Both the position numbers and the translations under genes were made by a program. 64,000 nt of DNA from an uncultured Clostridia bacterium. Its GTDB lineage: Bacteria; Bacillota; Clostridia; TANB77; CAG-465. Position 1 is the stretch's first letter. Every line of letters starts with the position of its first letter. Location of the stretch: NCBI GenBank assembly GCA_934162655.1, contig CAKPJL010000004.1, positions 1 through 64,000 of the forward strand, in the 5' to 3' direction. The notes under the pieces were generated by a model. The model ran no database searches. It saw only the letters and a program-made list of their open reading frames with translations, and had not been told where the DNA came from. Shown in pieces: positions 52,548-62,908 of the stretch.

Positions 52548-53570
52548 ATGAATAGTAAAAAAGTAAATGGAAGAAAAATTCTAATTATCGATGACGATGT
52601 AAATATGATGGATATTCTTTCAGTGGTCTTAGAAAAATATGGACATACATTATATACTTATACCGATCCTGTTGCAGCAATAGAAGAACTAAAAAGAACG
52701 AAATATGATATATTAATACTAAACTACTTACTTTCTCCAGTAAATGGTGATAGAATAGTTGAACTTGTTAGAGAATTTGATAAAGAAATATACATTATCC
52801 TTATGTCTATTCATAAAGATTTAGCACCATCAATAGAAGTAATGCAGAACTTAGATATACAAGCTTACTTTGAAAAAAGTGCAAGATTTGATCAACTAAT
52901 CATGCTTATTCAAAGTGGAGTAAAACAAATAGAGCAGTTAGAAAATATTAAGGCAATGAGTCTTAAAATAGAAAAATATTTATTTGATTTTGCAAATGTA
53001 ATGTTAAATACTATAAGTGCAAAAGACCATTATACTGAAGAGCATTCTAAAAGAGTATCTGCACTTTGTAAATACTTTGGAAAATATCTTAACTTACCGG
53101 AAAGTGATATAGAAAACTTAAGAGTTGCAGGATTATTTCATGATATAGGAAAAATAGGGTGTCCAGATAGTATTTTATTAAAAACAGAAAAGCTAACTGA
53201 TGAAGAATATGACACTATAAAACTTCATCCTGTTATAGGAGCAAATATAGTTGGTGCAGCCGAATATTTTAGGGAAGTTTCTAAAATTATGGTATGCCAT
53301 CATGAAAGAATAGACGGAAAAGGTTATCCTTATGGTATAAAAGGAGATGATATTCCATATCTTGGAAAAATACTTACAATCTGTGATAGTTTTGATGCAA
53401 TGATGAGTAGGAGACCTTATAAAGATACAGCTTCAATAGAGTTTGCAATATCTGAATTTGAAAAATGTAAAGGATCTCAATTTGATGTACAACTTTCAGA
53501 TGTATTTATTGAAATTTTAAAAACACACCCTGATGATATAACCAAAATACTGAATTTAGAAAATATATAA
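52548..53570 (+). CDS. REC-HD-GYP protein with degenerate receiver
   Basis: 340 aa. REC domain residues 9-125: acidic pocket DDD (15-17), but Asn59 in ILILNYLLSP occupies the site of the phosphorylated Asp; Ser in MSIHK and Lys in FEKS are kept. HD-GYP domain residues about 165-330: EEHSKRV, LFHDIGKIG, KLHPVIG, HHERIDGKGYP. Likely c-di-GMP hydrolysis; control by phosphorylation is doubtful. No kinase gene nearby. GGTGA precedes the ATG. Confidence 0.85.
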   Translation: MNSKKVNGRKILIIDDDVNMMDILSVVLEKYGHTLYTYTDPVAAIEELKRTKYDILILNYLLSPVNGDRIVELVREFDKEIYIILMSIHKDLAPSIEVMQNLDIQAYFEKSARFDQLIMLIQSGVKQIEQLENIKAMSLKIEKYLFDFANVMLNTISAKDHYTEEHSKRVSALCKYFGKYLNLPESDIENLRVAGLFHDIGKIGCPDSILLKTEKLTDEEYDTIKLHPVIGANIVGAAEYFREVSKIMVCHHERIDGKGYPYGIKGDDIPYLGKILTICDSFDAMMSRRPYKDTASIEFAISEFEKCKGSQFDVQLSDVFIEILKTHPDDITKILNLENI

Positions 53571-53608
53571 AAAAAGTAGGCGTACACAAAAGTGTAAACC
53601 TGCTTTTT
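53570..53608. terminator. Bidirectional terminator between the REC-HD-GYP and MYG1 genes
   Basis: AAAAAGTAGG and CCTGCTTTTT outer stem (one G-U) with ACAC/GTGT inside, T-run. Confidence 0.85.
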
Positions 53609-53612
53609 GCTT

Positions 53613-54503
53613 TTATGCTTCAAAAGCTTTTTTTGCCAAACTTTTAATGCCTTCAAGAGTTTTTGCCCCTGCTATAAATCCATTAGGGTGGCAAAAAGTC
53701 ACATCATCTATTCCAGTAATCAAACTAAGAGTATTTGGATCTTCCCCTCTCCATTCTTTAGGAAATGGCTTTTTGGGTTCAAAACTACCTAAAAACTTAG
53801 GAACAGCTTGAACATTATATCCACCTCTTTTTGAGGGAAAAGCAACATATAATATGTCGCTTGCCATATCTCCAAGTTCAAAGATTGCCTTCTGCCACGA
53901 TATGAATTTTTCAAGTATAATTAAATAGCTATCTGCCTCATTTACTGCCTGACTAATTATACTTTTTGATTTTTCTTCTGCTAATGCAGATAAAATGGAA
54001 TTTTTAAGAATCACTTCTGCAAACTTTACTGCCTCTAAAAAAGCAATGTCACTATCAATTATAGAATCCCAAGTAGGATTAAATCCTGATATTACTGAAG
54101 ATATACTCATAGGCTGCACAGGATAATCACATCCAGGCATAACACCATTATCCGTTGCATCAATTCCTTGAATTAATGCTTTATCAACAACTTCTGATGC
54201 TAACTTACCGCAAATTAAATAAGAATATTCACGCCAAATAAGACCCGCACTAGAATATGGTACACCATTTTTACGGAATCCATTTCCACCTTTTTGATGG
54301 TGATCAAATTTTCCACCACCAATATCGTAAACAATTGCATTTTTAGAAATATTATCTGTTAATTTATTTAACCGACACAATTTTGCACTTGGCATTAATT
54401 GGAGTAAAATTGCTGTTGCCATGACTTCATCTGCATGAAAAATCCCACCATGCGTTATTAAATCAGCCTCGTTTGCAAACTTTGAATTAACTATTGTAAG
54501 CAT
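53613..54503 (-). CDS. MYG1 family (UPF0160) metal-dependent hydrolase
   Basis: 296 aa. DHH-like motifs: THGGIFHADEVMATAILL, YDIGGGKFDHHQ, and AGLIWREY. Human MYG1 is a 3'-5' RNA exonuclease; bacterial members are uncharacterised. AGGAGGC-type site before the ATG. Single gene. Confidence 0.88.
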   Translation of the reverse strand: MLTIVNSKFANEADLITHGGIFHADEVMATAILLQLMPSAKLCRLNKLTDNISKNAIVYDIGGGKFDHHQKGGNGFRKNGVPYSSAGLIWREYSYLICGKLASEVVDKALIQGIDATDNGVMPGCDYPVQPMSISSVISGFNPTWDSIIDSDIAFLEAVKFAEVILKNSILSALAEEKSKSIISQAVNEADSYLIILEKFISWQKAIFELGDMASDILYVAFPSKRGGYNVQAVPKFLGSFEPKKPFPKEWRGEDPNTLSLITGIDDVTFCHPNGFIAGAKTLEGIKSLAKKAFEA

Positions 54504-54638
54504 TTTTGCCTCCTAATTTTATTAGTAATTTTTACTCTAATAACCAAAATTTTGATATTATTTAATCTTTTCATAAAACTTATTATATCACATTTTATGT
54601 AAATATCAAGTTAAATATTCTATGTTAATATAGTATTT

Positions 54639-55226
54639 TTATTCTATATATATAGCAATTGCCTTTAATATATTATATCCTCTTTTACTTTGATCATTTA
54701 TATTATATCCGATAACTTTTATTTTTTCACACATGTTAGACAAAAAATCTATGCTTGCACTGCACATATTATCATTGTACCAAACATAACTGTTGTTTAT
54801 AAAAAACATCTTCTCATTTGCACTTTCAGGTGTCCTAAGTCTTAATATTTTTCCTTCTACACTCACTATTTTATTTTTTTCTCTTACATTACTTATCGGT
54901 GTATTATTTATTTTCTCTATTAATTTATGGTAAAAATTTAAGTTTTTTATGTCCGATATATCAGATATGTTTATATATTTTTTCTCTGTTATTATATTGC
55001 AACTAGTGCCCGCATCAATTCCTACACTTTTAAATCTTCTTTTACTCTGTCTATTTTTTTGACTATCACATGCTACCTCACATCTTGGATCAAATCTTAT
55101 ATTATTTATATTTCCACAATTCTTTTGTATCGAAAATTCTACAAAATCTATATTAAAATTCAATTTACCGTATGTTGCGGCCAAATTTTTAATTAAATCT
55201 CTATCTATATAAACATAATATCTCAA
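54639..55226 (-). CDS. Protein of unknown function downstream of comEA
   Basis: 195 aa, soluble. Seven or so Cys, several in the first half (KNCGNINNIRFDPRCEVACDSQ). No family recognised. 30 bp after comEA, so co-transcription is likely. A reading of 54504-54638 shows no gene. Confidence 0.6.
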   Translation of the reverse strand: MRYYVYIDRDLIKNLAATYGKLNFNIDFVEFSIQKNCGNINNIRFDPRCEVACDSQKNRQSKRRFKSVGIDAGTSCNIITEKKYINISDISDIKNLNFYHKLIEKINNTPISNVREKNKIVSVEGKILRLRTPESANEKMFFINNSYVWYNDNMCSASIDFLSNMCEKIKVIGYNINDQSKRGYNILKAIAIYIE

Positions 55227-55256
55227 AACAACTCACCTTTTATCATTATATGAAAT

Positions 55257-55799
55257 TTAATCGACTGTAATGTCATCTTTTATCTTTTCAAATTTTGATT
55301 TTCCAATAGATGGCACTTCCATTATATCTTCTATGGATTCAAATGTTGCATTATCTCTATATTTAATTATCTTATCTGCCGTACTACTACCAATTCCATC
55401 TAATGTCATTAATTCTTGTTTATTTGCTGTGTTTATATTTACTTTTTTACTGATGATTTCTTCATCATATAGGTTATCTTTTAGTTCTTCTTTCTTAGGT
55501 ATATTTATCTTGTCACTATCCTTTAATTTTTGTGATAAGTTTATTTTATCCATATCTCCATTTTGAGTTATTCCACCAGCAATTGATATAAGTTCATCTA
55601 ATCTTGTTCCTTCACTTACATAATAAACTCCTGGGCTATTAACTTCTCCTACAATATAAACACATATATTCTTAGATATAGATTTGCTATCATTCTTTTC
55701 ATTTTTTTGAATAAGTATAGATATAGAGGATACAATTATAATTAAAATACACACTATATAGCCTTTATATTTTGATATAACTTTTTTTAAATTTTGCAT
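55257..55799 (-). CDS. comEA: ComEA-like DNA-binding competence protein
   Basis: 180 aa: N-terminal anchor (residues 13-30), SLBB domain (YIVGEVNSPGVYYVSEGTRL), linker, and helix-hairpin-helix domain (NINTANKQELMTLDGIGSSTADKIIKYR). Binds DNA outside the membrane for uptake in competent bacteria. No comEC nearby. Confidence 0.92.
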   Translation of the reverse strand: MQNLKKVISKYKGYIVCILIIIVSSISILIQKNEKNDSKSISKNICVYIVGEVNSPGVYYVSEGTRLDELISIAGGITQNGDMDKINLSQKLKDSDKINIPKKEELKDNLYDEEIISKKVNINTANKQELMTLDGIGSSTADKIIKYRDNATFESIEDIMEVPSIGKSKFEKIKDDITVD

Positions 55800-55863
55800 A
55801 TTATCATTCCTTTCTCTTTATTTTTAAAGTTTTTTAATATATAATTTTTTTGAGGTGATTTGT

Positions 55864-57240
55864 TTGTACAAGATAAAAAATATAAATTATAAAATAGTAA
55901 TTGTTGCTTTTTTGGTTGCTCTTATTAATATACTTTCAAGTAATACATTTGCAATAGAAGATGAAAATATAAAATGCAAAAAAGCAATTGTTATGGATAT
56001 AGATAGTGGAAGTGTACTATATTCAAAAAATGGATTTGATAAAGTATATCCAGCAAGTACCACAAAAGTATTAACAGCAATAATTGCAATAGAAAATTTA
56101 GATTTAGAAAAAACAGTAGTAGCATCTGAAAATGCTATAAAATCAACTCCCGATGGAAGTTCCGTAATGTATTTAAAAGTAGGAGAAATACTTACAGTTA
56201 AGCAACTACTTTATGGATTGATGCTTCCATCAGGTAATGATGCAGCTAATGTACTAGCAGAAGAAGTTGCATCAAGCACAGAAAAGTTTGTAGAAATTAT
56301 GAATGAAAAAGCAAAAGAAATAGGATGCACTTCAACTCACTTTACAAATCCGCATGGATTCCATGATGATAACCATTACTCAACAGCATATGACATGGCA
56401 AAAATACTAAGATATGCATTAAACAACAAAATATTTAGAGATATAATTGAAACAAAATCAGTAGAAATTCCGCAAACAAATAAAACCGCTACTGCTCGTA
56501 GACTAATTAATACTAATAAAATGGTAAATAAAAAATATCAAGATACCTACTACTATGAATATGCAATTGCCGGAAAAACAGGCTTTACTGATGAAGCAAG
56601 AGGAACACTCGTAACATATGGAAAGAAAGATGGTAAAAATATTATTATTACTGTTTTTGATGGTACTCAACTCCTAGGAAATGAAGTGAGATATTTTGAT
56701 GCCAAATTACTATTTGAATATGCATTTAATAACTTTAATATAGCAGATATCATTCATTCTTCAAGTGTTAGTTTCGATATCTATGATGAAGTAAGTGGTT
56801 ATACTTATAGATTAAAATTAAAAGATGATATTTCTGGCCTTACTAAAAATAAAGATTATATTATTTCTTATGATGATTTAGAGATTAATTTGGATTTGTT
56901 AAATAAAATATCAAATAACTTATCACTATACACTGACTTAGAAAATTATAGTGTCGGAAGTATAAATATAAAAATAAATGGTGATAGTATTTATCTTGAC
57001 AGTAAATACCCTTTAATATTAACAGAAATAAATAAAGAAAACAACATTCTAAATAAAATAAGTAAAATTTTAGATAAAGACATAAATACTTCTATAATTT
57101 TTATATCTATTTTAACTGGAAGCATTTTGATATTAATTATAATAAAAGTAATACTAAAAAATAATATTAGAAATGAAAATAATATAGTGTTTTCAAACTC
57201 TTCAAGAATAAAACTAAAAAGACATAAGGATAAATTTTAA
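55864..57240 (+). CDS. D-alanyl-D-alanine carboxypeptidase (DacF-type)
   Basis: 458 aa, TTG start at 55864 with GAGG 7 nt upstream (GTG 55855 overlaps the site). Signal peptide to about residue 28. Serine acyl-enzyme motifs: PASTTKVL (SxxK), PSGNDA (SGN), AGKTGFT (KTG). C-terminal domain and a C-terminal helix anchoring the protein. Trims stem peptides in peptidoglycan. Confidence 0.92.
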   Translation: MYKIKNINYKIVIVAFLVALINILSSNTFAIEDENIKCKKAIVMDIDSGSVLYSKNGFDKVYPASTTKVLTAIIAIENLDLEKTVVASENAIKSTPDGSSVMYLKVGEILTVKQLLYGLMLPSGNDAANVLAEEVASSTEKFVEIMNEKAKEIGCTSTHFTNPHGFHDDNHYSTAYDMAKILRYALNNKIFRDIIETKSVEIPQTNKTATARRLINTNKMVNKKYQDTYYYEYAIAGKTGFTDEARGTLVTYGKKDGKNIIITVFDGTQLLGNEVRYFDAKLLFEYAFNNFNIADIIHSSSVSFDIYDEVSGYTYRLKLKDDISGLTKNKDYIISYDDLEINLDLLNKISNNLSLYTDLENYSVGSINIKINGDSIYLDSKYPLILTEINKENNILNKISKILDKDINTSIIFISILTGSILILIIIKVILKNNIRNENNIVFSNSSRIKLKRHKDKF

Positions 57241-57247
57241 TATTTTT

Positions 57248-57290
57248 ATATACTAACCTATACATAAAGTACAGGTTAGTATATATTTTT
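57248..57290. terminator. Terminator after the carboxypeptidase gene
   Basis: ATACTAACCT and AGGTTAGTAT stem, T-run; convergent with the LCP gene. Confidence 0.85.
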
Positions 57291-57298
57291 TAAGTATT

Positions 57299-58237
57299 TT
57301 AAGTATCTAGACTTTTAAAATTATTATTAATTTCTTCTTTTACATCCTCTTCATCTATTATAACATAAGACAACCCGTTTATATACTTAGGTGTATGTGG
57401 CATAATTGTTGAGTATATGTTATCAAAATCTATTTTAGAAAGATCTGTGACATACTTTAGAGCCTCTCTTACTGTTACATTAGTATTAGTATTTTTTGAA
57501 GCTATATTTATAAGTTGTGGTGCCTTTGAAATGTTATTTACTGATAACGCAGTTTTTATAAATTTTTTTATAAATTCTTGTTGCACCTTTGTCCTATCAA
57601 CATCTCCCATTCTATACCCAACTGTGTAATCATTATTTGATCTAAATCTAACATACTGTTCTGCCCTACTACCATCTAGCACTTGAACCCCTGGATATAA
57701 ATCTATGTGTAAATTCTGTGTAGGATCATCATATTTCATTCTCATAGCCACATCAATTTCTACGCCACCTATAGCATCTACCATATCTCTTAACATATCA
57801 GCTTCAAAAAATAAGTAGTAGTCTATATCTACATCTAATATTTCTTCTACTTCCTGAACCAAAGGAACGGCATTTTTCCCTCTATAAATTGCATTAATCT
57901 TGTGTCCTATACAATAGTCATTGTCAACATATGTATCTCTAGGTATAGACATCATAGCTATTTTTCCTGTTTTACTGTTATACCTTACATATATTATAGT
58001 ATCAGTTAAATTATCATTTACACCACAAACAAGTGCACTAATAATTTCCTTCTTTTGAGATATGGGTACATTTACATTATCTGTATCATCACTAAGTAAA
58101 TTGCTATTATCAACTTTATAATTTATATAGCACAATACCGAAAATAACATGGTAGATATTATAAATATACATATAAATACTATTGTAATTTTTTGTACTG
58201 CGTTTTTTTCCAATTTTTTAACCCTTTGTTTTTTCAT
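57299..58237 (-). CDS. LytR-CpsA-Psr (LCP) family protein
   Basis: 312 aa; one N-terminal membrane helix (residues 15-35) and LCP core: SDTIIYVR-like (TDTIIYVRYN), MMSIPRDTYV, HKINAIY, and the catalytic-type Arg region AEQYVRFR. Attaches wall polymers to peptidoglycan. 10 bp after cvpA-like gene; end of a four-gene operon. Confidence 0.92.
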   Translation of the reverse strand: MKKQRVKKLEKNAVQKITIVFICIFIISTMLFSVLCYINYKVDNSNLLSDDTDNVNVPISQKKEIISALVCGVNDNLTDTIIYVRYNSKTGKIAMMSIPRDTYVDNDYCIGHKINAIYRGKNAVPLVQEVEEILDVDIDYYLFFEADMLRDMVDAIGGVEIDVAMRMKYDDPTQNLHIDLYPGVQVLDGSRAEQYVRFRSNNDYTVGYRMGDVDRTKVQQEFIKKFIKTALSVNNISKAPQLINIASKNTNTNVTVREALKYVTDLSKIDFDNIYSTIMPHTPKYINGLSYVIIDEEDVKEEINNNFKSLDT

Positions 58238-58247
58238 ACACTACCTT

Positions 58248-58904
58248 CTAAAATTTAAGATTTCCTTTTATCATTAATACTATTAAATTATATGAATATA
58301 GAAATTTGGTTACTATACTAGAATTAATAAAGCTTATAATTGGTGTTACAAATCCCATAGGCTCTAATAAGTTTATTATAGCAAGTATTATAAATATAAT
58401 GAGTGAACCCTTAAAAATTCCACCTATTAATCCACCAATTTTATTTATACTATTTAATATTGGTAATTCACATACTAAATTAAGTATCATTCTTATTATG
58501 TACATAATTATAATCGTTACAATAAATATTGCAATAAAGCTTATACCTTTAAATATAAATAAAGTAATATTTTCTGCTACTGTGTCAACATTTTCTGCTA
58601 CAATATCTTCTTTGATAAAGTTAGATATAAAGTTATCCTTTTTTTCTATATTACTTTCATCTTGCACTTGGCCTTCTTTATTTAACATGGTTTGATTTAT
58701 CGTATCCGAAATTTGGGTTTTTATGCTATCTCCAAGACCCGTTTTTTCTATTAAAAATTTTGCAACTGAATTTTGTAGGCTGATTGCTAAAATTATTGCA
58801 ACAATTATTCCAGCTAAACTAATTACCATTGTAACTAAACCTTTTTTATAACCTAAAAAGGCGGATAATGCAAGTATTAAAATTATAATTACATCTAAAA
58901 TCAT
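58248..58904 (-). CDS. CvpA-like membrane protein
   Basis: 218 aa with four or so helices; N-terminal ILDVIIILILALSAFLGYKKGLV is typical. Between the DUF5711 gene and LCP. Function unclear; CvpA affects colicin production in E. coli. Confidence 0.82.
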   Translation of the reverse strand: MILDVIIILILALSAFLGYKKGLVTMVISLAGIIVAIILAISLQNSVAKFLIEKTGLGDSIKTQISDTINQTMLNKEGQVQDESNIEKKDNFISNFIKEDIVAENVDTVAENITLFIFKGISFIAIFIVTIIIMYIIRMILNLVCELPILNSINKIGGLIGGIFKGSLIIFIILAIINLLEPMGFVTPIISFINSSIVTKFLYSYNLIVLMIKGNLKF

Positions 58905-58929
58905 ATTATCTCATCTCCTTATAATAAAA

Positions 58930-60267
58930 TTATATTTTTACAAAACATATTTTATTAGTATAAATTAAAGCCAGACTTCTACCATTTCTAAAAGGAATTA
59001 TATCCTTTGGAGGATATTGTACTTCTATATTTTTTACATTTATTCCCCACTTGTTATAAAAACTAATCTTATTTTGAAAAACTAAATAGCTTATAAGTCC
59101 CTTGCTTTTAAGCATTTTAGGACTTGTTCCTATGTCTGCTTTTCCTGTATTTTTACCGTTTATATCTAATTTAAAGTTTTCTAGTTTATATGATTCCCCA
59201 GTATCTTTCATTTCCTTTTCTATTAAAGTATAATATTTATCATTTAATGAAATATATAAAACTTGGTTTGAATCATATTCTTTAATAGATTTTTCTTCTT
59301 TACTATTTAAATCAATGGATTTAATTCCATTGTCCAATGACATAAAAAGTTGATTTCCTTCAATTTTATAACTATATAACATGCAATTATCTAATGTTAC
59401 TATATCATATGGTTCCGGATTTTTATCTTTTATATTTAACATAGAAATAGTAATACCTGATTTAAAAGAAGCACTATTTACTTTTATCAGTAACAATTTA
59501 TTAGTATTTTCAAGTGTACATACTCCAACTAATATATCAGATGTTACATAAGCATTATATAGATGTTCACCCTTATTCGTATAAACACCTATTATCTTTT
59601 TGTATCCACTAGTGGAATACTCGATTGAAACATTACCACTTTCATCTAAAAACACATTTTCAATAGTGCCGTCTATTCTTTTATTAAAAGTTTCTTTTTT
59701 TCCAGTGAAGTAGTATATAACTCCGTTAGAATTATTGGATGCTACCATATATTTTCCATTAATATATATATTTGGTGTAAACTTTTCATCAAATTTATAT
59801 TCCCATGTAACATTACCATTCTTATCATAAGTTTTTAAAGTTTGGTTATTATAAGATATAAGCTCTTTTCCATATTCATAAAATTTATCATCTGCACTAG
59901 TAACCATGTTTACAAAATTATACTCACTAATATTTGATTCTTTATTTATAGATATACCTATAATTGAAGAGTACCTTGCAAACAAGAATGATACAACAGC
60001 AACTGTTATCAATAGTGTAGCTGTACTAAGTGCATTCAAAAAAGAACTATGTAATTCTATATTTTTTTTATTTTGTTTTAATTCTTCCTTATATTCATCT
60101 ACTCTTTTCCCTTGTCTTCTTTTTCTTATTTCATTTGTTTTTTTACTATATTTGTTGACTATTTCTATACTTTTATCTATTTGAGCTTGGATTTGCTCAT
60201 CTGTTAATTTTCTTCTTTTAATCTTAATAGAATCTGGATTTTTATTTTTTCTATTTCCTTTTCTCAT
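58930..60267 (-). CDS. DUF5711-type membrane-anchored beta-propeller protein
   Basis: 445 aa. A basic cytoplasmic N-terminus of about 75 residues, a helix (ATLLITVAVVSFLFARY), and a large extracellular domain with propeller-like repeats (YDKNGNVTWEYKFD...ISYLVFQNKISFYNKWG). Overlaps rarA by 17 bp. Function unknown. Confidence 0.75.
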   Translation of the reverse strand: MRKGNRKNKNPDSIKIKRRKLTDEQIQAQIDKSIEIVNKYSKKTNEIRKRRQGKRVDEYKEELKQNKKNIELHSSFLNALSTATLLITVAVVSFLFARYSSIIGISINKESNISEYNFVNMVTSADDKFYEYGKELISYNNQTLKTYDKNGNVTWEYKFDEKFTPNIYINGKYMVASNNSNGVIYYFTGKKETFNKRIDGTIENVFLDESGNVSIEYSTSGYKKIIGVYTNKGEHLYNAYVTSDILVGVCTLENTNKLLLIKVNSASFKSGITISMLNIKDKNPEPYDIVTLDNCMLYSYKIEGNQLFMSLDNGIKSIDLNSKEEKSIKEYDSNQVLYISLNDKYYTLIEKEMKDTGESYKLENFKLDINGKNTGKADIGTSPKMLKSKGLISYLVFQNKISFYNKWGINVKNIEVQYPPKDIIPFRNGRSLALIYTNKICFVKI

Positions 60268-61504
60268 AAAAATCCTCCCATTCTTTTGGTATAAAATATT
60301 TTTTATCTTTTATTTTATCTGGCATATACTGTTGCTCAACAATAGAATTTTTGTAGTCATGCGGATATTTATATGAAATTCCATATCCAAACTCCTCCAT
60401 TCCTTTTTTAGCAGCATTTCTTATATGTAGTGGTACTTCTCCACAATCTATATTTTTTACATCTTCTAGTGCACTATTTATTCCAAGATATGATGTGTTT
60501 GATTTTTTACTTAAAGCCACATACAAGGCTGCTTGTGCAAGTATTATTCTAGATTCAGGCATGCCTATTTGCATCACTGCTTGCATTGCGGCATTTGCAA
60601 CTACAAGTGCATTTGAATTAGCAAGTCCTACATCTTCTGATGCTTGAATCACAATTCTCCTTGCAATAAACATCGGATCTTCACCACCATCTATCATACG
60701 TGCTAAATAGTGAAGAGTAGCATCGGGGTCAGACCCCCTCATTGATTTTATAAAGGCACTTATAGTATCGTAATGACAATCCTCTGATTTGTCATATATT
60801 GTTTTCTTTTGCTGAATACAATCTTTTATAATATTACAATCAATTATTATTTTTCCATTCTCATCTGGCATAGTTGTAAGTACAGCAAGTTCTAAAGCAT
60901 TAAGGGCAGTTCTTACATCACCTGACGACATTTTAGAAAGTAATGAAATTGCCTCTTTTTGCACTTCTAAATTATAATTTCCTAAGCCATTTTCTTTATC
61001 TAAAATAGTATTGTTTATTATATTTATAATATCTTCATCTTTAAGCTTCGAAAGTTTGAAAATAGTGGATCTAGAAATTAGTGCTTTATTTACCTCGAAA
61101 TATGGATTTTCTGTTGTAGCTCCAATTAAAATTACAATTCCCTTTTCAACATAAGGTAGTAAACTATCTTGCTGTAATTTATTAAATCTATGAATTTCAT
61201 CTATAAAAAGTATTACCCTTCCAGTAGGGTTTAAAAATATATTTTGTGCATCATCAACTACTTTTTTTATATCATTAACTCCTGCACTTGTGGCATTTAA
61301 CTCAACAAATTTATTTTTGGTAGTATTTGCTATAACTCGTGCAAGTGAAGTTTTACCACATCCAGGAGGTCCCCAAAGAATTATGGATGTTAGCTTATCT
61401 GCTTTAATTAATCTATATAATAACTTATTTTTACCAACTATTTCTTCTTGTCCATAAAAATCCTCAAGCGTTTTTGGTTTCATTCTATACGCTAATGGTT
61501 CCAT
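60251..61504 (-). CDS. rarA: Replication-associated recombination protein A
   Basis: 417 aa from MEPLAYRMKPKTLEDFYGQ; GAGGT 6 nt before ATG 61504 (TTG 61519 rejected). Walker A GPPGCGKTS, Walker B LFIDEIHRFNK, sensor GATTENPYFEV. AAA+ ATPase that works at stalled forks. First gene of the operon rarA-DUF5711-cvpA-LCP. Confidence 0.95.
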   Translation of the reverse strand: MEPLAYRMKPKTLEDFYGQEEIVGKNKLLYRLIKADKLTSIILWGPPGCGKTSLARVIANTTKNKFVELNATSAGVNDIKKVVDDAQNIFLNPTGRVILFIDEIHRFNKLQQDSLLPYVEKGIVILIGATTENPYFEVNKALISRSTIFKLSKLKDEDIINIINNTILDKENGLGNYNLEVQKEAISLLSKMSSGDVRTALNALELAVLTTMPDENGKIIIDCNIIKDCIQQKKTIYDKSEDCHYDTISAFIKSMRGSDPDATLHYLARMIDGGEDPMFIARRIVIQASEDVGLANSNALVVANAAMQAVMQIGMPESRIILAQAALYVALSKKSNTSYLGINSALEDVKNIDCGEVPLHIRNAAKKGMEEFGYGISYKYPHDYKNSIVEQQYMPDKIKDKKYFIPKEWEDFYEKRK

Positions 61505-61611
61505 ACATTTACCTCGCAAAACATAAGAAATTTACATTATTCATTATATAATAAAGTTTATAAAAATTCAATATTTTACTTAATTTTGCCATCTTTTAAA
61601 ATAAAATAGAA

Positions 61612-61641
61612 AAAAGCATTTAAAATATAATTTTTAAATGC
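61612..61641 (-). terminator. Terminator of mnmA
   Basis: AAGCATTTAAAA with TTTTAAATGCTT directly after the stop, then TTTTTT. Confidence 0.85.
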
Positions 61642-62700
61642 TTATCTTATAATACCTCCTGCAATTAAATTTCCATCTAAGTCGTAAAATACTACGGCTT
61701 GTCCAGGAGTTACACCCTTTACTTTATTTTTAAAATGCACCTTTATATCATTTTTACCTAACTTTTCTATTACTGCCTCTTCCTCTTTTGATTTATATCT
61801 TATTTTAGCTAGTACATTCATAGGCTCATTTAAATTATCTATTAACATATAATTTACATTACCACATACAAGAGTATCTCTTAACAATTCATTTTCTTCT
61901 CCTAGTATAACGGTATTATTTGATTTATCTATTTTTATAACATATAATGGGCATTTGTAAGATACACCCAGTCCCTTTCTTTGCCCTATTGTATAATTTA
62001 TAATTCCTTTATGTTTTCCTAAAATATTACCTTTTTTATCAACAAAATTTCCTACTACTGGTTTATAGTCAAAGAATTTTTCAATGTATTTTGAATAATC
62101 TTTATTTGCTATAAAACAAATATCTTGACTATCTTTTTTATCTGCATTAACAAATCCTTGCTTTTTTGCTATATCTCTTATTTCTTCTTTTGTATATTCT
62201 CCGAGTGGCATAATTATTTTTGATAATTGTTCTTGAGATAAATCATATAACATATACGATTGATCCTTAGTGCTAGTGACAGATTTTTTTATATAATACC
62301 TTCCATTATTTTCTTCTAATCTAGCATAATGACCAGTAGCAACAAGATCAATTTCTAGCTCCTTGGCACATTTAAGTAATCCTTCAAATTTTAAAAATCT
62401 ATTACATCTAACACATGGATTTGGTGTTTTAGCTTCAATATAGTCATGCACAAAAGGTTCTATTACATTTTTTTTGAAATCTTCTTTAACATCAAATATA
62501 TAGTGATTAATTCCTAAAGTTTCACATATTTTTTTTGCATCTCTTATAGCACATTCTCTTGCCTCTTTTAAATCATCTTGCCATATATCAAGAGTTACTC
62601 CAACAACATCAAATCCCTTGCTTTTAAGCAAATATGCAGCAACAGAGCTGTCTACACCACCACTCATGCCAACAACAATCTTTTTTCCAAAGTTTTTCAT
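61642..62700 (-). CDS. mnmA: tRNA-specific 2-thiouridylase MnmA
   Basis: 352 aa. PP-loop SGGVDSS, catalytic Cys in NPCVRCN and in QDICFI. Makes 2-thiouridine at wobble position 34 in tRNA for Lys, Glu, Gln. Single gene. Confidence 0.96.
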   Translation of the reverse strand: MKNFGKKIVVGMSGGVDSSVAAYLLKSKGFDVVGVTLDIWQDDLKEARECAIRDAKKICETLGINHYIFDVKEDFKKNVIEPFVHDYIEAKTPNPCVRCNRFLKFEGLLKCAKELEIDLVATGHYARLEENNGRYYIKKSVTSTKDQSYMLYDLSQEQLSKIIMPLGEYTKEEIRDIAKKQGFVNADKKDSQDICFIANKDYSKYIEKFFDYKPVVGNFVDKKGNILGKHKGIINYTIGQRKGLGVSYKCPLYVIKIDKSNNTVILGEENELLRDTLVCGNVNYMLIDNLNEPMNVLAKIRYKSKEEEAVIEKLGKNDIKVHFKNKVKGVTPGQAVVFYDLDGNLIAGGIIR

Positions 62701-62908
62701 AAACTCTCCTTATTTTATAATTCTTATTATACTATACAATGCTTTTTATGTCAATTAGCATTACAATAAATGTCATATAGAGTTTCTCTTTTTGTTTTTT
62801 AAAAACACTATTAAATTTGATTGCCTTTCTAATTTCAAAGCTAAATCCTTATTTACATTTACTAGATTTATAATATTTGTATTAGTGCTACCAGTACAAT
62901 TTTTCTTG

